Assembly (NCBI RefSeq): GCF_000787575.1
Contig: NW_012236531.1
Location: 581,396-645,395 of the forward strand
Reading direction: 5' to 3'
Length of the DNA: 64,000 nt
Source of the DNA: Acytostelium subglobosum LB1
Taxonomy: Eukaryota; Evosea; Eumycetozoa; Acytosteliales; Acytosteliaceae
Positions within the stretch are counted from its first letter, which is position 1, and the number at the start of each line of letters is the position of its first letter. The notes below the pieces were generated by a model. It did not search any database. It was given only the letters and a program-made list of their open reading frames with translations, and was not told where the DNA came from. This document shows positions 1-10,040 of this stretch, one piece after another. A program made the translations under genes and the position numbers.

Positions 1-692
1 ATACTCAAACACCTGTTGCTTGTTCTCTGACACCATTGTAGCATCCTTTAGCCATTCTCGAATTGGTGGAGATACTTGTCTTACACGATCGGGACCAAAT
101 GCTAATGAGATGTTCTCGTAGCAATTGGGACAGTCATGGTAGGACTCCATCAGGAAGATGTACAATGTGAATAGATGATCTATTTCATCTTGTTGGGTCT
201 GAACTGATTCCAAAAGAGTCTTGAGGAATGTTTGATTGATTAGAACAAAGTATGACCAATGTGATTCAGTAACTGCCAAGCTTAGACAATAGCAAGCATC
301 CTTCATCAAGTTTGGCTCTGGGCAAATAATGCCAAACTTAACCAACTTTGTTAGTTTGCGATGAGTAGTTCCACCTTGGTACCATGTCAAGTTGTTGACC
401 AACACTTCCAATGATGCAATGATCTCAGGATCAATCTGTTGTCTCATTCCAAGGACCTTTGGATTGTTTGATTGATTAGTGTGTGGTGGAATGATTCCAA
501 TCATATGATCAATCATACTTGTGATACCAATGACAATAGATAGTCACGTGTGTACACCTTATCTAGTTGGACTTCATCTGACATGTCATCATTCAATGTG
601 TCCAATGACTTTTTAAACTCTGAATTCAAGTCCTTATCAACATGTTGATCCTGAATGAGTTTCCTCAAGAATGTTCCAATCTTTGATAGCAT
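1..692 (-). CDS. Partial gene, uncharacterised dictyostelid family (HWSY/DCPNC type)
   Basis: Not a family I can name. Exons 692-519 and 456-1 join in frame across a 62-base GT-AG intron; the frame is still open at the window edge, so the C-terminal part is missing and 210 residues are visible. The start is the first ATG (MLSKIGTF...). The chain looks helical, armadillo-like. It carries SHWSYFVLIN about residue 127 and DCPNCYENISLAFGPDRV about residue 172. Both blocks recur in the 1036-residue protein at 34679-37934 (PHWSYLVVINSGF and DCPNCFSSISSAFGVDRV), with similar spacing, so the two genes are paralogues. The larger one continues into an F-box-like and LRR-like half; whether this one does cannot be seen here. 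Coding confidence is high, function unknown. Confidence 0.8.
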
Positions 693-969
693 TCTAATCT
701 ACTCAATATATCTATGTTTATTACATTACATATGTATGTATCTTAATGATCGTGAACAAACAAAATGATCAGTTTGATCAGATGTCAACGAGTGATCACT
801 TTTTGGACTTCTGAGGAAAAATGCAGAATGAAGCTCGCTGGCGAGAGGACTCGCCTGGACCTTTGCTCAAGGTTCCATCCATGACAATGATGACAAGATT
901 GTTGTTGGAGTGGAATGTATTTATTTATTATCGCAAGGTAAGAGTGAGAGAGAGAGTGGGTGAGTTTGG

Positions 970-3234
970 TTAATACATGGTAACCATGCGAACTCCTCCA
1001 AAGTCTCCCATGCTGTGTGGCAAATGCTTCTTGGGACAGGCGATGAACATAAAGTTCTTCTGGACATCGAGCATGGTGGACAGCTTCTCGACCACCTGTG
1101 GATTGAACGATGATTTGACGGTGATCAAGTCGATCCTGATCTTTGGATACATCCTGTCCAGGAAGGCCACGTTGGCCGTCAACTCTGTTGGTGGATTCTC
1201 GCTGTCGTAACAATGAACAATGCGCACCCAGTTGGTCTGCTCGTTGTCTCTGATGTAGAGGATGGCCTTGTTCAGGTAGGCCGGGTCCTGCTTCGAGGCA
1301 AAGAACACGATCGACTGTGAGTTGATGCTGTTGATCATCTCGCCAATCCATCTGGAGAATCTGTCTCTGGGCTTCTTGAACTTGGCCAAAATGATCTGGG
1401 AGAAGTACAGCAGCATCTTGAGCAGTCTAGTCCTGACAAACATCGTCATAATGATCAATGCAGTGACAATGAAGTACACGGCAAAGTATGCAACAGTCGA
1501 TGGATCATTGATAATGTTGGCCACCAACGCTGTGAGCACGAAGCACAAGGCAAAGATGACTCCCAACCATGGTGATCTAATCTCTCTTCTCAAACTTGAT
1601 CTCTGTATGTTGTGCGAGTGTTAGTCATGCATGTCCTTGTCCTTGCTTGGCGAGGTGATATAAGACTTACCTTGTACTTCAACAACATGTTACCGATGGC
1701 AAACAAACTCATTACACCAAGGAATGCAATTGTGTAGACTCCTGCGAGAACGGTGGTGTCAAAGCCGGATAGAACAAAGAGGGAGGTGCAGACGAGGAAG
1801 AAGAGGATGATGATAAAGTGATTGGTACGACGCCATGGGTTCTCCTTGAGCAGGAACTGTGGCAGACAGCGATCGAGAGCCATGCGACGCACCAGACCAA
1901 TGATGCCGACATAACTGGTGATCACCGAGCCAGACAGCACGAGACACGCGTCAATGGAGATCCAAACGCCAAACCACTCGCCCATCGCTTGCTTGGCTAC
2001 CGTGGCCAACACACCTCCGTTGGTGCTGCTCGCGATCTGGCAGATGTAAAGGAAGCACAGGTTCAGCAGGCCAATCAGCGGGTTGAAGAACGAGACGATG
2101 GCCCACATGTTCCTGAGGGTCTTGGGGAAGACGCCGACCTCTTGCTGCTCGATGAAGTTGGACGACGTCTCGAAACCTGTGACTCCGAGCATGGCGGCGC
2201 CAAAGCCAAAGAAGATGTCGTAGGCAAAGTTGTGGTTGTTCCACTCGAACGAGCCGGGCAGACAGCTGTCCTCGCTGACGCCGGGCATCAGGTTGGCCGG
2301 GGTGAAGCCATGGAAGTTGTTGACGAGGATGGTCCAGTCGTGGCGGTAGAAGAACACGCCAAAGCCGCCAAACACCAGCATGAGCAGTGTGATCATGTGG
2401 AAGACAAAGATGATAAAGGCCACGATGGCCGACTCGCCAATACCGATGAGGTTGAGCGCGGCGAATGCCGCCAGCAGAACGACGGTCGATGGTTTGTCCG
2501 AGATGCTGGGCACCATGCCCTCGAAGTACTTCATGGCGGTGAAGGCGCTGACGACGGCCGTCGCCACGTACGAGATCATTGTGAGTGCGGCTGCCAGTGA
2601 CGCCACGTGTTTGGAGGTTGTGTTGAGGAGCACATTGTAAGCTCCTCCATTGAGCGGCAGGGCGCTACCCACCTCTCCATAGACCTTTCTAAACAAGTAC
2701 AGCACAAAGCATACTATCAGCAATGAGAATGGTGCATACATTCCAGCTGCTGCCGTACAAAGACTCGATGTATAGAATATACTCGATGTGATCTGATAGA
2801 TTGATTGGAATGATTGATGTCAGTGGCCATGATCAGACTCGTGATGAACACATCCATCGTCGTCGACTACTTACATCATTTCCACAGATGGCTGTTGCTA
2901 ACAGCTCACCAATCTTGTGCTCGTGAGTACCATCGATCTTGCTGACCTCGGGCAGTGGTCCTTGAATGTCGATGTTCTCGTCTCGAGTGCCAAACAGGGG
3001 ACTCTCCTCATCTTCGCCACCACCATTGATCGAGCCAGCTTCACTGCGATATGAGTGGGAAAGCACGTTGTGCATGCTGTTTGCGCCACCATCTTCCAAT
3101 GACAAAGACGATACCATACCCTTACCTGGGTACATAAAGCTATATGGATCATTTGAACCATAACCTGACCCTGATCCAGATCCTGATCCATCACTTTGAA
3201 TCAGTGGACCATTCTCTCCTTTTGATTTTCCCAT
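970..3234 (-). CDS. APC-superfamily amino-acid permease with soluble C-terminal domain
   Basis: Predicted membrane transporter for amino acids or polyamines. Exons 3234-2875, 2792-1671 and 1602-970 give 704 residues with phase-0 junctions. Residues 1-120 form a cytosolic leader with a Gly-Ser run. The transport core follows: GGAYNVLLNTTSK matches the conserved GGxY substrate-site helix of the APC family, and GFETSSNFIEQQE matches the central GFE(T/S) helix motif. About 11-12 hydrophobic segments are visible. After the last membrane helices (near IRSPWLGVIFALCF and YFIVTALIIM) about 120 residues form an alternating alpha/beta tail (SIVFFASKQDPAYLNKAI, WVRIVHCYDS, FMFIACPKKH) that could be a small regulatory domain of universal-stress type; that part is inference. 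The substrate cannot be told. Confidence 0.88.
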
Positions 3235-4208
3235 CTATTATCTCTATATATATGTTCTTCCTCTACTTCTTCTACTTCAACTTCACTAAACTTGCTGTTG
3301 TACTTTCTGTTGTTGTGTCCACTACTAGACTTAATAAATAATGAGTATGATTGATTGAGTGAGGACTATGACATTTAGTAAGTAAGTTAATAAGAATAAT
3401 AATAACTTAGATGTGACATGTTATGAACATGATGATTAGAGTGAGGTTAAGTGAAGAGAGTGAGAAGTCAGACTCGGTGAGTCGAATGTGTGTGTGTGAG
3501 TGTGAGCGACAAGACATGTCTTCTCCATCTTCTTCCAAATAGTGGAACAAGGTGTGGTTGTGTTGGGTGTGGTTGTTGGACATCATTGACATTTGTCCTC
3601 AAGAAGACTCAATTCACTCACTTCACCTCGCACCCATCATTCAAACAAACATAATCATGATAATCTTAACATTGAGACTTTGTACCTACAATTCCTTACT
3701 TTCCAAGACAACAAGTAAATGATTGACTGATTGATTGATTGAATGATTTTGATAGAATGGAGTGATGATGATTGTGTGTATGATAATAGTAGATTGTTTG
3801 ATTGAGTTGTTGAGGGCAATGGTAGAAAGAGAAGAATAGATCGACTATTTGATGATGTGGTCCATTTATTGTTAAGTCTTGGGACGAGTCGAACACCATG
3901 TCCACCTTATGCAAAATATATAACTTTAAATAGATTTTCAACTTTTTTTGACAAATAAATATCTTCTCGCACACGAAAAGAAGGACTCGTCTGTTTGATT
4001 CGTCCACAACACGTGTTTGCACCATCTTAACTTTAAACGCGCAAAAATTGCACCTCTCCTGGGGTCTTGGCATGTTTGATCCTGGGTCCAAATTCAGCCA
4101 ATCCTGGTTTAAGGGTATATGATGGCTCTCCCTCCCAACCATCTTTGAGGGCCAATTTGGGATTGGTTGGTTGATTGATTGATGGTATGATTGAGTGAGT
4201 CAACACTA
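3235..4208. other. Gene-free spacer, 974 bp
   Basis: Short reading frames exist on both strands but have repetitive, low-complexity translations made from TTGA repeats and His/Ser/Thr runs. A TTGATTGATTG tract lies at about 3721-3745. I see no splice-site-supported exon, RNA gene or mobile element. It holds the promoter side of the permease and the 3' side of the small gene at 4209. Confidence 0.6.
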
Positions 4209-4931
4209 CTAGAGGGCACAACGTTTCCTTTGAGTGGCCATGTCATTGGAAACAGGAGGAGTCGATATGTAGTATGGGTGGGCTCGGTAGACTTTTGATG
4301 TAGTCATAAAGAGGCTGTTGGCAATGATCATTACAATGTCGTCGTAAGTGAAATCAATTGGTCGGATGTAGTCCTCTTCAATCGCCTGAAGCAGGAAGCG
4401 AGCCATTGATGAATCAACCAACCAGTGTCGAGGAGGTGCATTCAAGTTGACCAAAGTTTCAGGTTCATTGCAAAAAGTGACAATGTACGATGATAGTTGA
4501 AGGAGTTGGTCAAAGTGGATGGGGATGGAGTAGAAAGACATTCCTTCGAGTCGTCTTTTGAGTAGGTTCTGGAGTCCGGAGGCCATGTCTTCAACGACTA
4601 TAAAGCTAGGGCGCGGAAGTTTGAAAGACTCAATATCTTGTAGGTTGGCCATTGCTCTGAAGAAGTATGGGCATGACTCCCATCTGTCTCCATTTTGATC
4701 AAGACAAATGAAACATTGGGAGAAGCCTGGAAGGTTGGTGTCTCCACCACTATTGAGTTATTTGATTGCTTCTGAAACTGACTTACTCTTCGCCTTTTCC
4801 TCGGCTGTTCTTCCAAAGCATTGTTCATTGTCTAGTATGCGCTTGGCTAGAATGGGAGGAAGTGCTGTCTTGTAGATGTTGAGGTGGCAAGCGTACTTCT
4901 GTGACTTTACTTCTTGGTCTACCACTATCAT
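4209..4931 (-). CDS. Hypothetical protein; 45-base intron or in-frame stop
   Basis: Not recognised. The start is ATG at 4931 (MIVVDQEVKSQKYACHLNIY); the frame further upstream is AT-rich and repetitive, so I leave it out. The frame is closed by a TAA at 4758 but continues downstream in the same register for about 170 codons. A good 5' splice site (GTAAGT at 4786) and an AG ending at 4742 define a 45-base intron, a multiple of three, that removes the stop and gives exons 4931-4787 and 4741-4209 (225 residues). The other AG (37 bases) shifts frame and ends soon after. Downstream sequence includes CFICLDQNGDRWESCP and an acidic segment near FLLQAIEEDYIRPIDFTYDD. Without transcript evidence a pseudogene cannot be excluded. 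Confidence 0.5.
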
Positions 4932-5153
4932 CTTGGGATTGTTGGTATTATAAAGAGATAAATAATACTTATTCGTTGTATTACTATAAATATTAATTAA
5001 AAAATATAAAAAAATAATAATAAAATATAAGTTCTGGATCGACGTATGGGTGGTCAACCAACTTTAGACAGAGGACCAAGTGTCTGGATTGAGATTGGTG
5101 GATTGTTTGGGTGAATGGATAAAGTGTACATTTATGAATCATCATCATCAACT

Positions 5154-6834
5154 TTAGAATGATGATGTACTTGGGTAATAAATCTTGGACTCGCCATCAT
5201 CTAGATATACAGTGAATTGACCATTAGCAACCTTGATGCAGTCTTCAGTTGGCCAGAACCTAGTAATATGTTTGTGTTTGTGTGTGTAAGTGGAATGATT
5301 CCATGATTGATTGATCGTTTGATTGAGTGAAGGGATTGAATGGATGATACATACAGATTACAAAGAATGGTTCCATCTGGATAGTCTTGGTAGGTGATGG
5401 TTCGCTCAATCTGACCTTGGTCCGATCCTCCGTTGGTTAGCGCGATGAATGTGTTGCCACGTGTATATGCGTAGAATGAGTCGTCGGCATAGCGTTGTAC
5501 CTGATCATACTGGCTCAGTGCAGTTTGCTTGACATAGGCATTGATCGTCTTGATGAACTGGTACATTGGAACTGTAGTGTCAAACTGTGTGGGCCACAGT
5601 GGCTCGCGGTTGTCTGGATCCGCTGCGCCATTGAACTCTTGCTCAGTGCCATAGTAGATGATTGGGATGCCAACGCCCGTCAGCACGTATGTAATGGCGT
5701 TGCGGTACAGCGCCAGGTCGGGCTGCTGGTTGAGGAAGCGCACCTGGTCGTGGTTGTCGATGAACGTGCCAAGATACGCGACGTTCTTGAACGACGAGGC
5801 GTAGTCCTGCAGCATCGACTGCAGCCCAAACATGGACTGTTGCGAGGCGAATACGTCGCGAAGGGTGAAGAAGAGCGGGTAGCTTAGCAGGCCGTCCAGC
5901 ACCTCCTGGTAGGACGCGACGTAGCCCACGTCGCCATTGTACACCTCTCCCACGGCGTACATGCCTGCCGCGGCGTTGTACTGTGTCCAAAAGTCGGGCT
6001 CCACCTCGGGCACGGTGTCCACGCGGATGCCGTCAAATCCGTAGAAGGCGGTGATGTTGTGGATCCAGTTGAGGAGTGATTGACGAACGAATGTGTTGTT
6101 CTGGTCGAGGTCGGGCAGACCAGACAGACGGCAGATCTCGACCTCTGACTGATCGTTAAAGTCGTCGATCGAGCAGTCGGAGGGACAGTCACTGCAGCTG
6201 TGATAGTGCGACGCCTGATTGAATGGAACGATCGAGCTGTAGTTGTAGTTGACGGGGCCGACGTGATTGGCCACCACATCAAGCATCACCCAAATGCCAC
6301 GCGAGTGACAAGCCTTGATCAAGTTGAGCAAGTCATCACTCGAGCCAAAGTACGAATTGATCGAATAGATATCTTGTTGCCAGTATCCATGGTATCCGCC
6401 CTTTACCAGTTTGATGAATGAGTGATTGGGATGATTCCAGTGATTGATCGATTGATTGATTGATCGATCGATTGAATGATATAGTGAGTTGGTAGGATGG
6501 GTCAGTAGCCGTGCCATCACTAGGTGGACTGTGAAGTGATTGATGTACATACAGGAGTGTTGGTGACGACGGGAGATATCCAGATGGCATCAAAGCCCAT
6601 GCCTTGGATATAGTCGAGGTGTTGTTCGATACCAGTAAAGGTACCGCCACAATATGTGCTGATATCTGGGCATGGAGTAGTTTGATTGTTTGGCAATGCA
6701 AAACGATCTGTAAGAAGTTGGTATATTACTCTGGATGACCAATCTGATGGCGAAGCGGCGTAGCTTGCATGCGGGGCCAACATAACCACCATCAACAAAG
6801 CAAGTGATAGTGATGATATAATAACCGACATCAT
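5154..6834 (-). CDS. Secreted alpha-amylase, GH13 family
   Basis: Endo-hydrolysis of alpha-1,4 glucan bonds in starch or glycogen, probably extracellular or in digestive vacuoles. Exons 6834-6553, 6400-5355 and 5259-5154 give 477 residues. Residues 1-26 are a typical signal peptide ending in ASYAA. GH13 landmarks in order: DVVANH (about 135-140), GFDGIRVD with the nucleophile Asp about 222, GEVY with the acid/base Glu about 246, and FIDNHD with the third catalytic Asp about 312. GGYHGYWQQD at the start of exon 2 matches the fungal/protist amylase motif. Length agrees with fungal Taka-type amylases. Several NxT/S sites suggest glycosylation. The tail ends YLDDGESKIYYP, like the short beta-sandwich domain C. 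All catalytic residues are present. Confidence 0.95.
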
Positions 6835-7218
6835 ATTGAATATGTATGTATATAAGAATTAACTGTATTTGTAGTTATAAACGTCGTTTACAATTGAATG
6901 AAAAAGAACAACAATGTTGTCGAATTGATCAAAAGAGACTCTTATTCTATTTTTGATTGATTTATTGATCGAATGTCTACTTAAATATCTGGTTCAAAAG
7001 ATATTTTTTCGAACTAAGTTAAGATAAAGTACAACTCCATTCTAACTTTGATGTTGCACTTATCATGGACCTTGCCCTCGCCCTTGCCCTTACGATTACC
7101 CTTGCCCTTGCCCTATTCCTAACCCCAACCCCAACCCTTACCCTTACTCACTTGTTTGTTGAACACTCACAACACATTACTTTAAATACAGATACAGATA
7201 CAGAGTAAACATAAATGA
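6835..7218. other. Divergent promoter with C-rich telomere-like tract
   Basis: Spacer of 384 bp between the divergent amylase and DUF202-like genes. An AT-rich part lies next to the amylase start. At 7071-7147 there is a C-rich tract built of CCCTTG, CCCTTA and AACCCC units, whose complement has many G-triplets. At 7215-7238 a short ATG frame of seven codons overlaps the start of the next gene in another register. Confidence 0.7.
7071..7147. repeat. C-rich telomere-like degenerate repeat (CCCTTG/CCCTTA/AACCCC)
   Basis: About 77 bases of near-tandem six-base units, seen directly: CCCTTGCCCTCG, CCCTTACGATTACCC, AACCCCAACCCCAACCC, TTACCCTTAC. The opposite strand could form G-quadruplexes. Similar tracts occur at 8079-8116 and 27195-27252, each just outside a gene. 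Confidence 0.8.
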
Positions 7219-8061
7219 ATGTCATTGAGAAAGAGTAAAAGTACAACAACATCTTCAAGAAGTAGAAATGATGGATTGTTTGTATCAAGTCCTACATCAC
7301 AACATGTAGCCAACAACAATGATGATAATAACGATGATAATAATGATGATATAATTGGTGATGAAGAGGATGTTAGACATACACAGATTGAACACCAAGA
7401 TGATGTATTGATTGCTGATGAAGTGTTGACTCATCACATGAATGAAGAGGAGTTGGACCATCTCTACAACACTCTAATATTACAATTGAATGAAGGAGAC
7501 TTGGCCGAACTATTCAACCTACATGATCCTGTGGAGAGACAGATTGCCGAGACAATCAAAGAAGATCGTGGCAACGCTTCATTAAAATCAAGCCTTACAT
7601 CATCTGTTGGAAGAGCAACATCGCCTGAGATGATGTCAATGAAGACACCTGCTGCTCCCGCTGCATCGCCTCCCATCGCCGCCACAACGTCACCATTACC
7701 CTCGCCGCCATTATATACACCAGAGGATATGAATGCAGCCGACAGACTACTGGCATCTTGGATCCGTACCGGCTTATCTTTGATGACATTTGGAATTGGA
7801 GTCGGTTCCAAGATGGTCACATCACAGAACTCAATCACATTTGTCACGTCATTGGTATTCTTTGGCACTGGCATTGTATGTGTTCTTTGGGGTTTACTAA
7901 AGAACTACTATGTCACCTATTATCTATTACGAGGCTACTACCTACCCAGCACACTCAGTATCTTCATCATTCTCCTACTATCTTTGTTGGTAACAGGTGT
8001 CAGCTACTGGGCTGTTGTAACAGACTTTGACGGAGGACCAATCATTCCCATTCCGACTTGA
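7219..8061 (+). CDS. DUF202-like membrane protein
   Basis: Single exon, 280 residues. The first 175 residues are polar, with an Asn/Asp run and an Ala/Pro stretch, and probably cytosolic. The C-terminal third starts with ADRLLASWIRTGLSLMTFGI, which matches the DUF202 signature (ANERTFLAW-IRTGLAL type) found in bacterial YidH/YidG-like proteins and at the C-terminus of eukaryotic VTC polyphosphate polymerases. Three hydrophobic segments follow (about 183-205, 208-228 and 250-268), as in DUF202. There is no SPX or polymerase domain, so this is a stand-alone DUF202 protein. ATG at 7215 lies four bases upstream in another frame and encodes only seven codons; the coding ATG is 7219. Confidence 0.8.
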   Translation: MSLRKSKSTTTSSRSRNDGLFVSSPTSQHVANNNDDNNDDNNDDIIGDEEDVRHTQIEHQDDVLIADEVLTHHMNEEELDHLYNTLILQLNEGDLAELFNLHDPVERQIAETIKEDRGNASLKSSLTSSVGRATSPEMMSMKTPAAPAASPPIAATTSPLPSPPLYTPEDMNAADRLLASWIRTGLSLMTFGIGVGSKMVTSQNSITFVTSLVFFGTGIVCVLWGLLKNYYVTYYLLRGYYLPSTLSIFIILLLSLLVTGVSYWAVVTDFDGGPIIPIPT

Positions 8062-8078
8062 CAAGACTGGACAGTACA

Positions 8079-8116
8079 ACCCTTGCCCTTGCCCTTGCCC
8101 TCAACCCTTGCCCTCA
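8079..8116. repeat. Short C-rich repeat (CCCTTG)n
   Basis: Five CCCTTG-type units lie just downstream of the stop of the DUF202-like gene and upstream of the A49 gene. The unit is the same as in the tract at 7071-7147. Confidence 0.75.
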
Positions 8117-8265
8117 CGCACTTCTTCAATAAATTGAAAAAACGACAAAAGTTCGACTTTCAACACGAACGAATCAAACTTTGAATTGAAGAATCATTAT
8201 TCACTTTACATTATTCACGCAACACGTGTACAGATAAAGAGAGAGAAAGAGAAAGAGATATATAA

Positions 8266-9890
8266 GTGATGTCGACAAAGAGAAGCGCACAGATATCATT
8301 CAAGGTTGTGGACAAAGTTGGTGAATGCTCACCTTGTATAGCCAACTTTCGTTGTGGACCACCTCCACTCAGCTTCCTCAACGATGAAGACACAAGCTTC
8401 AAATCATTGACCAACAAGCACAAGAAACAACGTGTCCTACTCTCCAACTCATCAATGGTCGAATACGAATCCGAACCAACTCGTACCGAACAAAGTGATC
8501 TACAACAGTATGTCTCAACTCGAGTTGAGATGTTATTGATTGACTTGATTGAGCAAGAGTGACTAACATACTGCTGCTTGTAGATTGGCTATTGGAAGGT
8601 ACAATGACAGGACTGGCATGATTGAATTGATACCAATTAAGGATGTTTGTCAGATACAGCAATCGATCATTGGTTATGAGATGCGTGCGAAGGAGAACTT
8701 TGACGAGTTGTCATACATGGATAGGACAAAGATGCTCTCCACTAGTTTTGGAAGCAAGTTGTCAAAGAAGATCATTCACAAGATCGAGACTGGCGATGTC
8801 GGCACGCTGAGCAACGAGAAGACCAAAGCTGCCGCCGAGAGCGTCACCAACAAGAGAGCCAACGTCGATGCTGCCGCCAGAGACGAGGATCTGCCGCCAC
8901 ACAACAAGGAGACAGACGTACCAAAGGAGATCTACCCAATCGAAGAGCGTAAGTCATTGTTCATTCTCGAGCTCACTCATACATGTCCACATCACTCACT
9001 CGCGAGTTCCTTACACATACAACAGTCATGCCACAGGACGTCTACTTTGCAATCAATCCACAATACTTTATTGGTCTGGCAAAGGCTCCAGAGAAGGCAC
9101 CAGAAGACATGCCCAAGTACATCAAGAATAGACTGCCACACATGTTGTACACGTACAAGAGGAATGATGATGATGAGCTGGTTGCAGGTGGTGACAGAGA
9201 TCAAGACGATATCGAACATGAGAGCAGGATTCTCACTTATATCTATTACATTACAATGTAAGTAACATCACATCATTGGTAGTTCCATTGGAATGGAGCT
9301 GGATATTGCATGTCTAACAATCAATCCAAAATCCAATCAATATAGTATGAAGGGTTTGGAGAGTTCAAGAGTCACGCTGATGGAGGAGACTTTGAGAAAG
9401 AACAGAGTACATCCATTCGTGGCCAAGTACTTGTGCCAGACCTTTACTCAACAATATGACCAAGTGTAAGTGTTCCAAATGATTGTTGGACAACAATCCA
9501 GGTAATTGACTGACTCAATCATTCAATCAATCAATCAATCAATCAACCAACAGTAAGAGCAAGATGAGCAATGATCATATTTCAAAGTTGCTAAACTATG
9601 CAGTCATCCTTATTCTGCATCTGGAAGACTTTAGAGTCAAGCATGAGGCAGTCCAGCTGCTTTCAGAGGCTTTCAACATGCCAGACTACAAGTATGTTAC
9701 ATCCATCTCACTCCTTACCCAACAACAACAAACTCAATCATACTGACTATTATTCCACCTTCATAGGCTTGAGAAGCATTTCAACAGAGTTGGATGTGTC
9801 GTGGCAAGGAATGGTCAGTACAGAGACTATAAGCTGCGTGCACCATTGAAGCTTCCAGAGGTCAGGGATGTCCAAAGGAAGAAGAGATAA
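8266..9890 (+). CDS. rpa49: RNA polymerase I subunit A49 (POLR1E homologue)
   Basis: Subunit of the TFIIF/TFIIE-like A49-A34.5 module of RNA polymerase I, acting in rRNA synthesis in the nucleolus. Six exons: 8266-8507, 8584-8948, 9026-9257, 9346-9465, 9554-9691 and 9767-9890, giving 406 residues with all phases consistent. The N-terminal part is a beta-rich dimerisation domain (GRYNDRTGMIELIPI). The linker has the family's FGSKLSKK motif. The C-terminal tandem winged-helix part includes HPFVAKYLCQTF, LNYAVILILHLEDFRV and a basic tail VRDVQRKKR. Length is close to yeast A49 (about 415). Introns end in CAATCAATCAACAG-type sequences. Nothing is missing. Confidence 0.9.
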
Positions 9891-10040
9891 GATAAGACGT
9901 TTACTTGCGCCTGCTGGTATCATCAAGCTACTGGTATTATTATTAAACAAACAATCAAGACACACCTCAATCCAATCAATCAATCAATCACATTGCAGCG
10001 CACCAGTTTATTTTAGATTGGGGAAGATATCAATGGGATT

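Noticed and set aside
785-1351. 188-residue minus-strand frame inside the permease gene
   Set aside because: It overlaps permease exon 3 in another register; its translation is His/Gln/Arg-rich and unlike any domain, while the permease frame has the conserved sequence.
1818-2600. 260-residue plus-strand frame opposite the permease
   Set aside because: Shadow of the permease codons: the reverse complement gives Asp/His/Gly-rich, featureless sequence.
3696-4221. Minus-strand frames downstream of the small gene at 4209
   Set aside because: Built of TTGA repeats and His/Ser runs; no splice site links them to a neighbouring exon.
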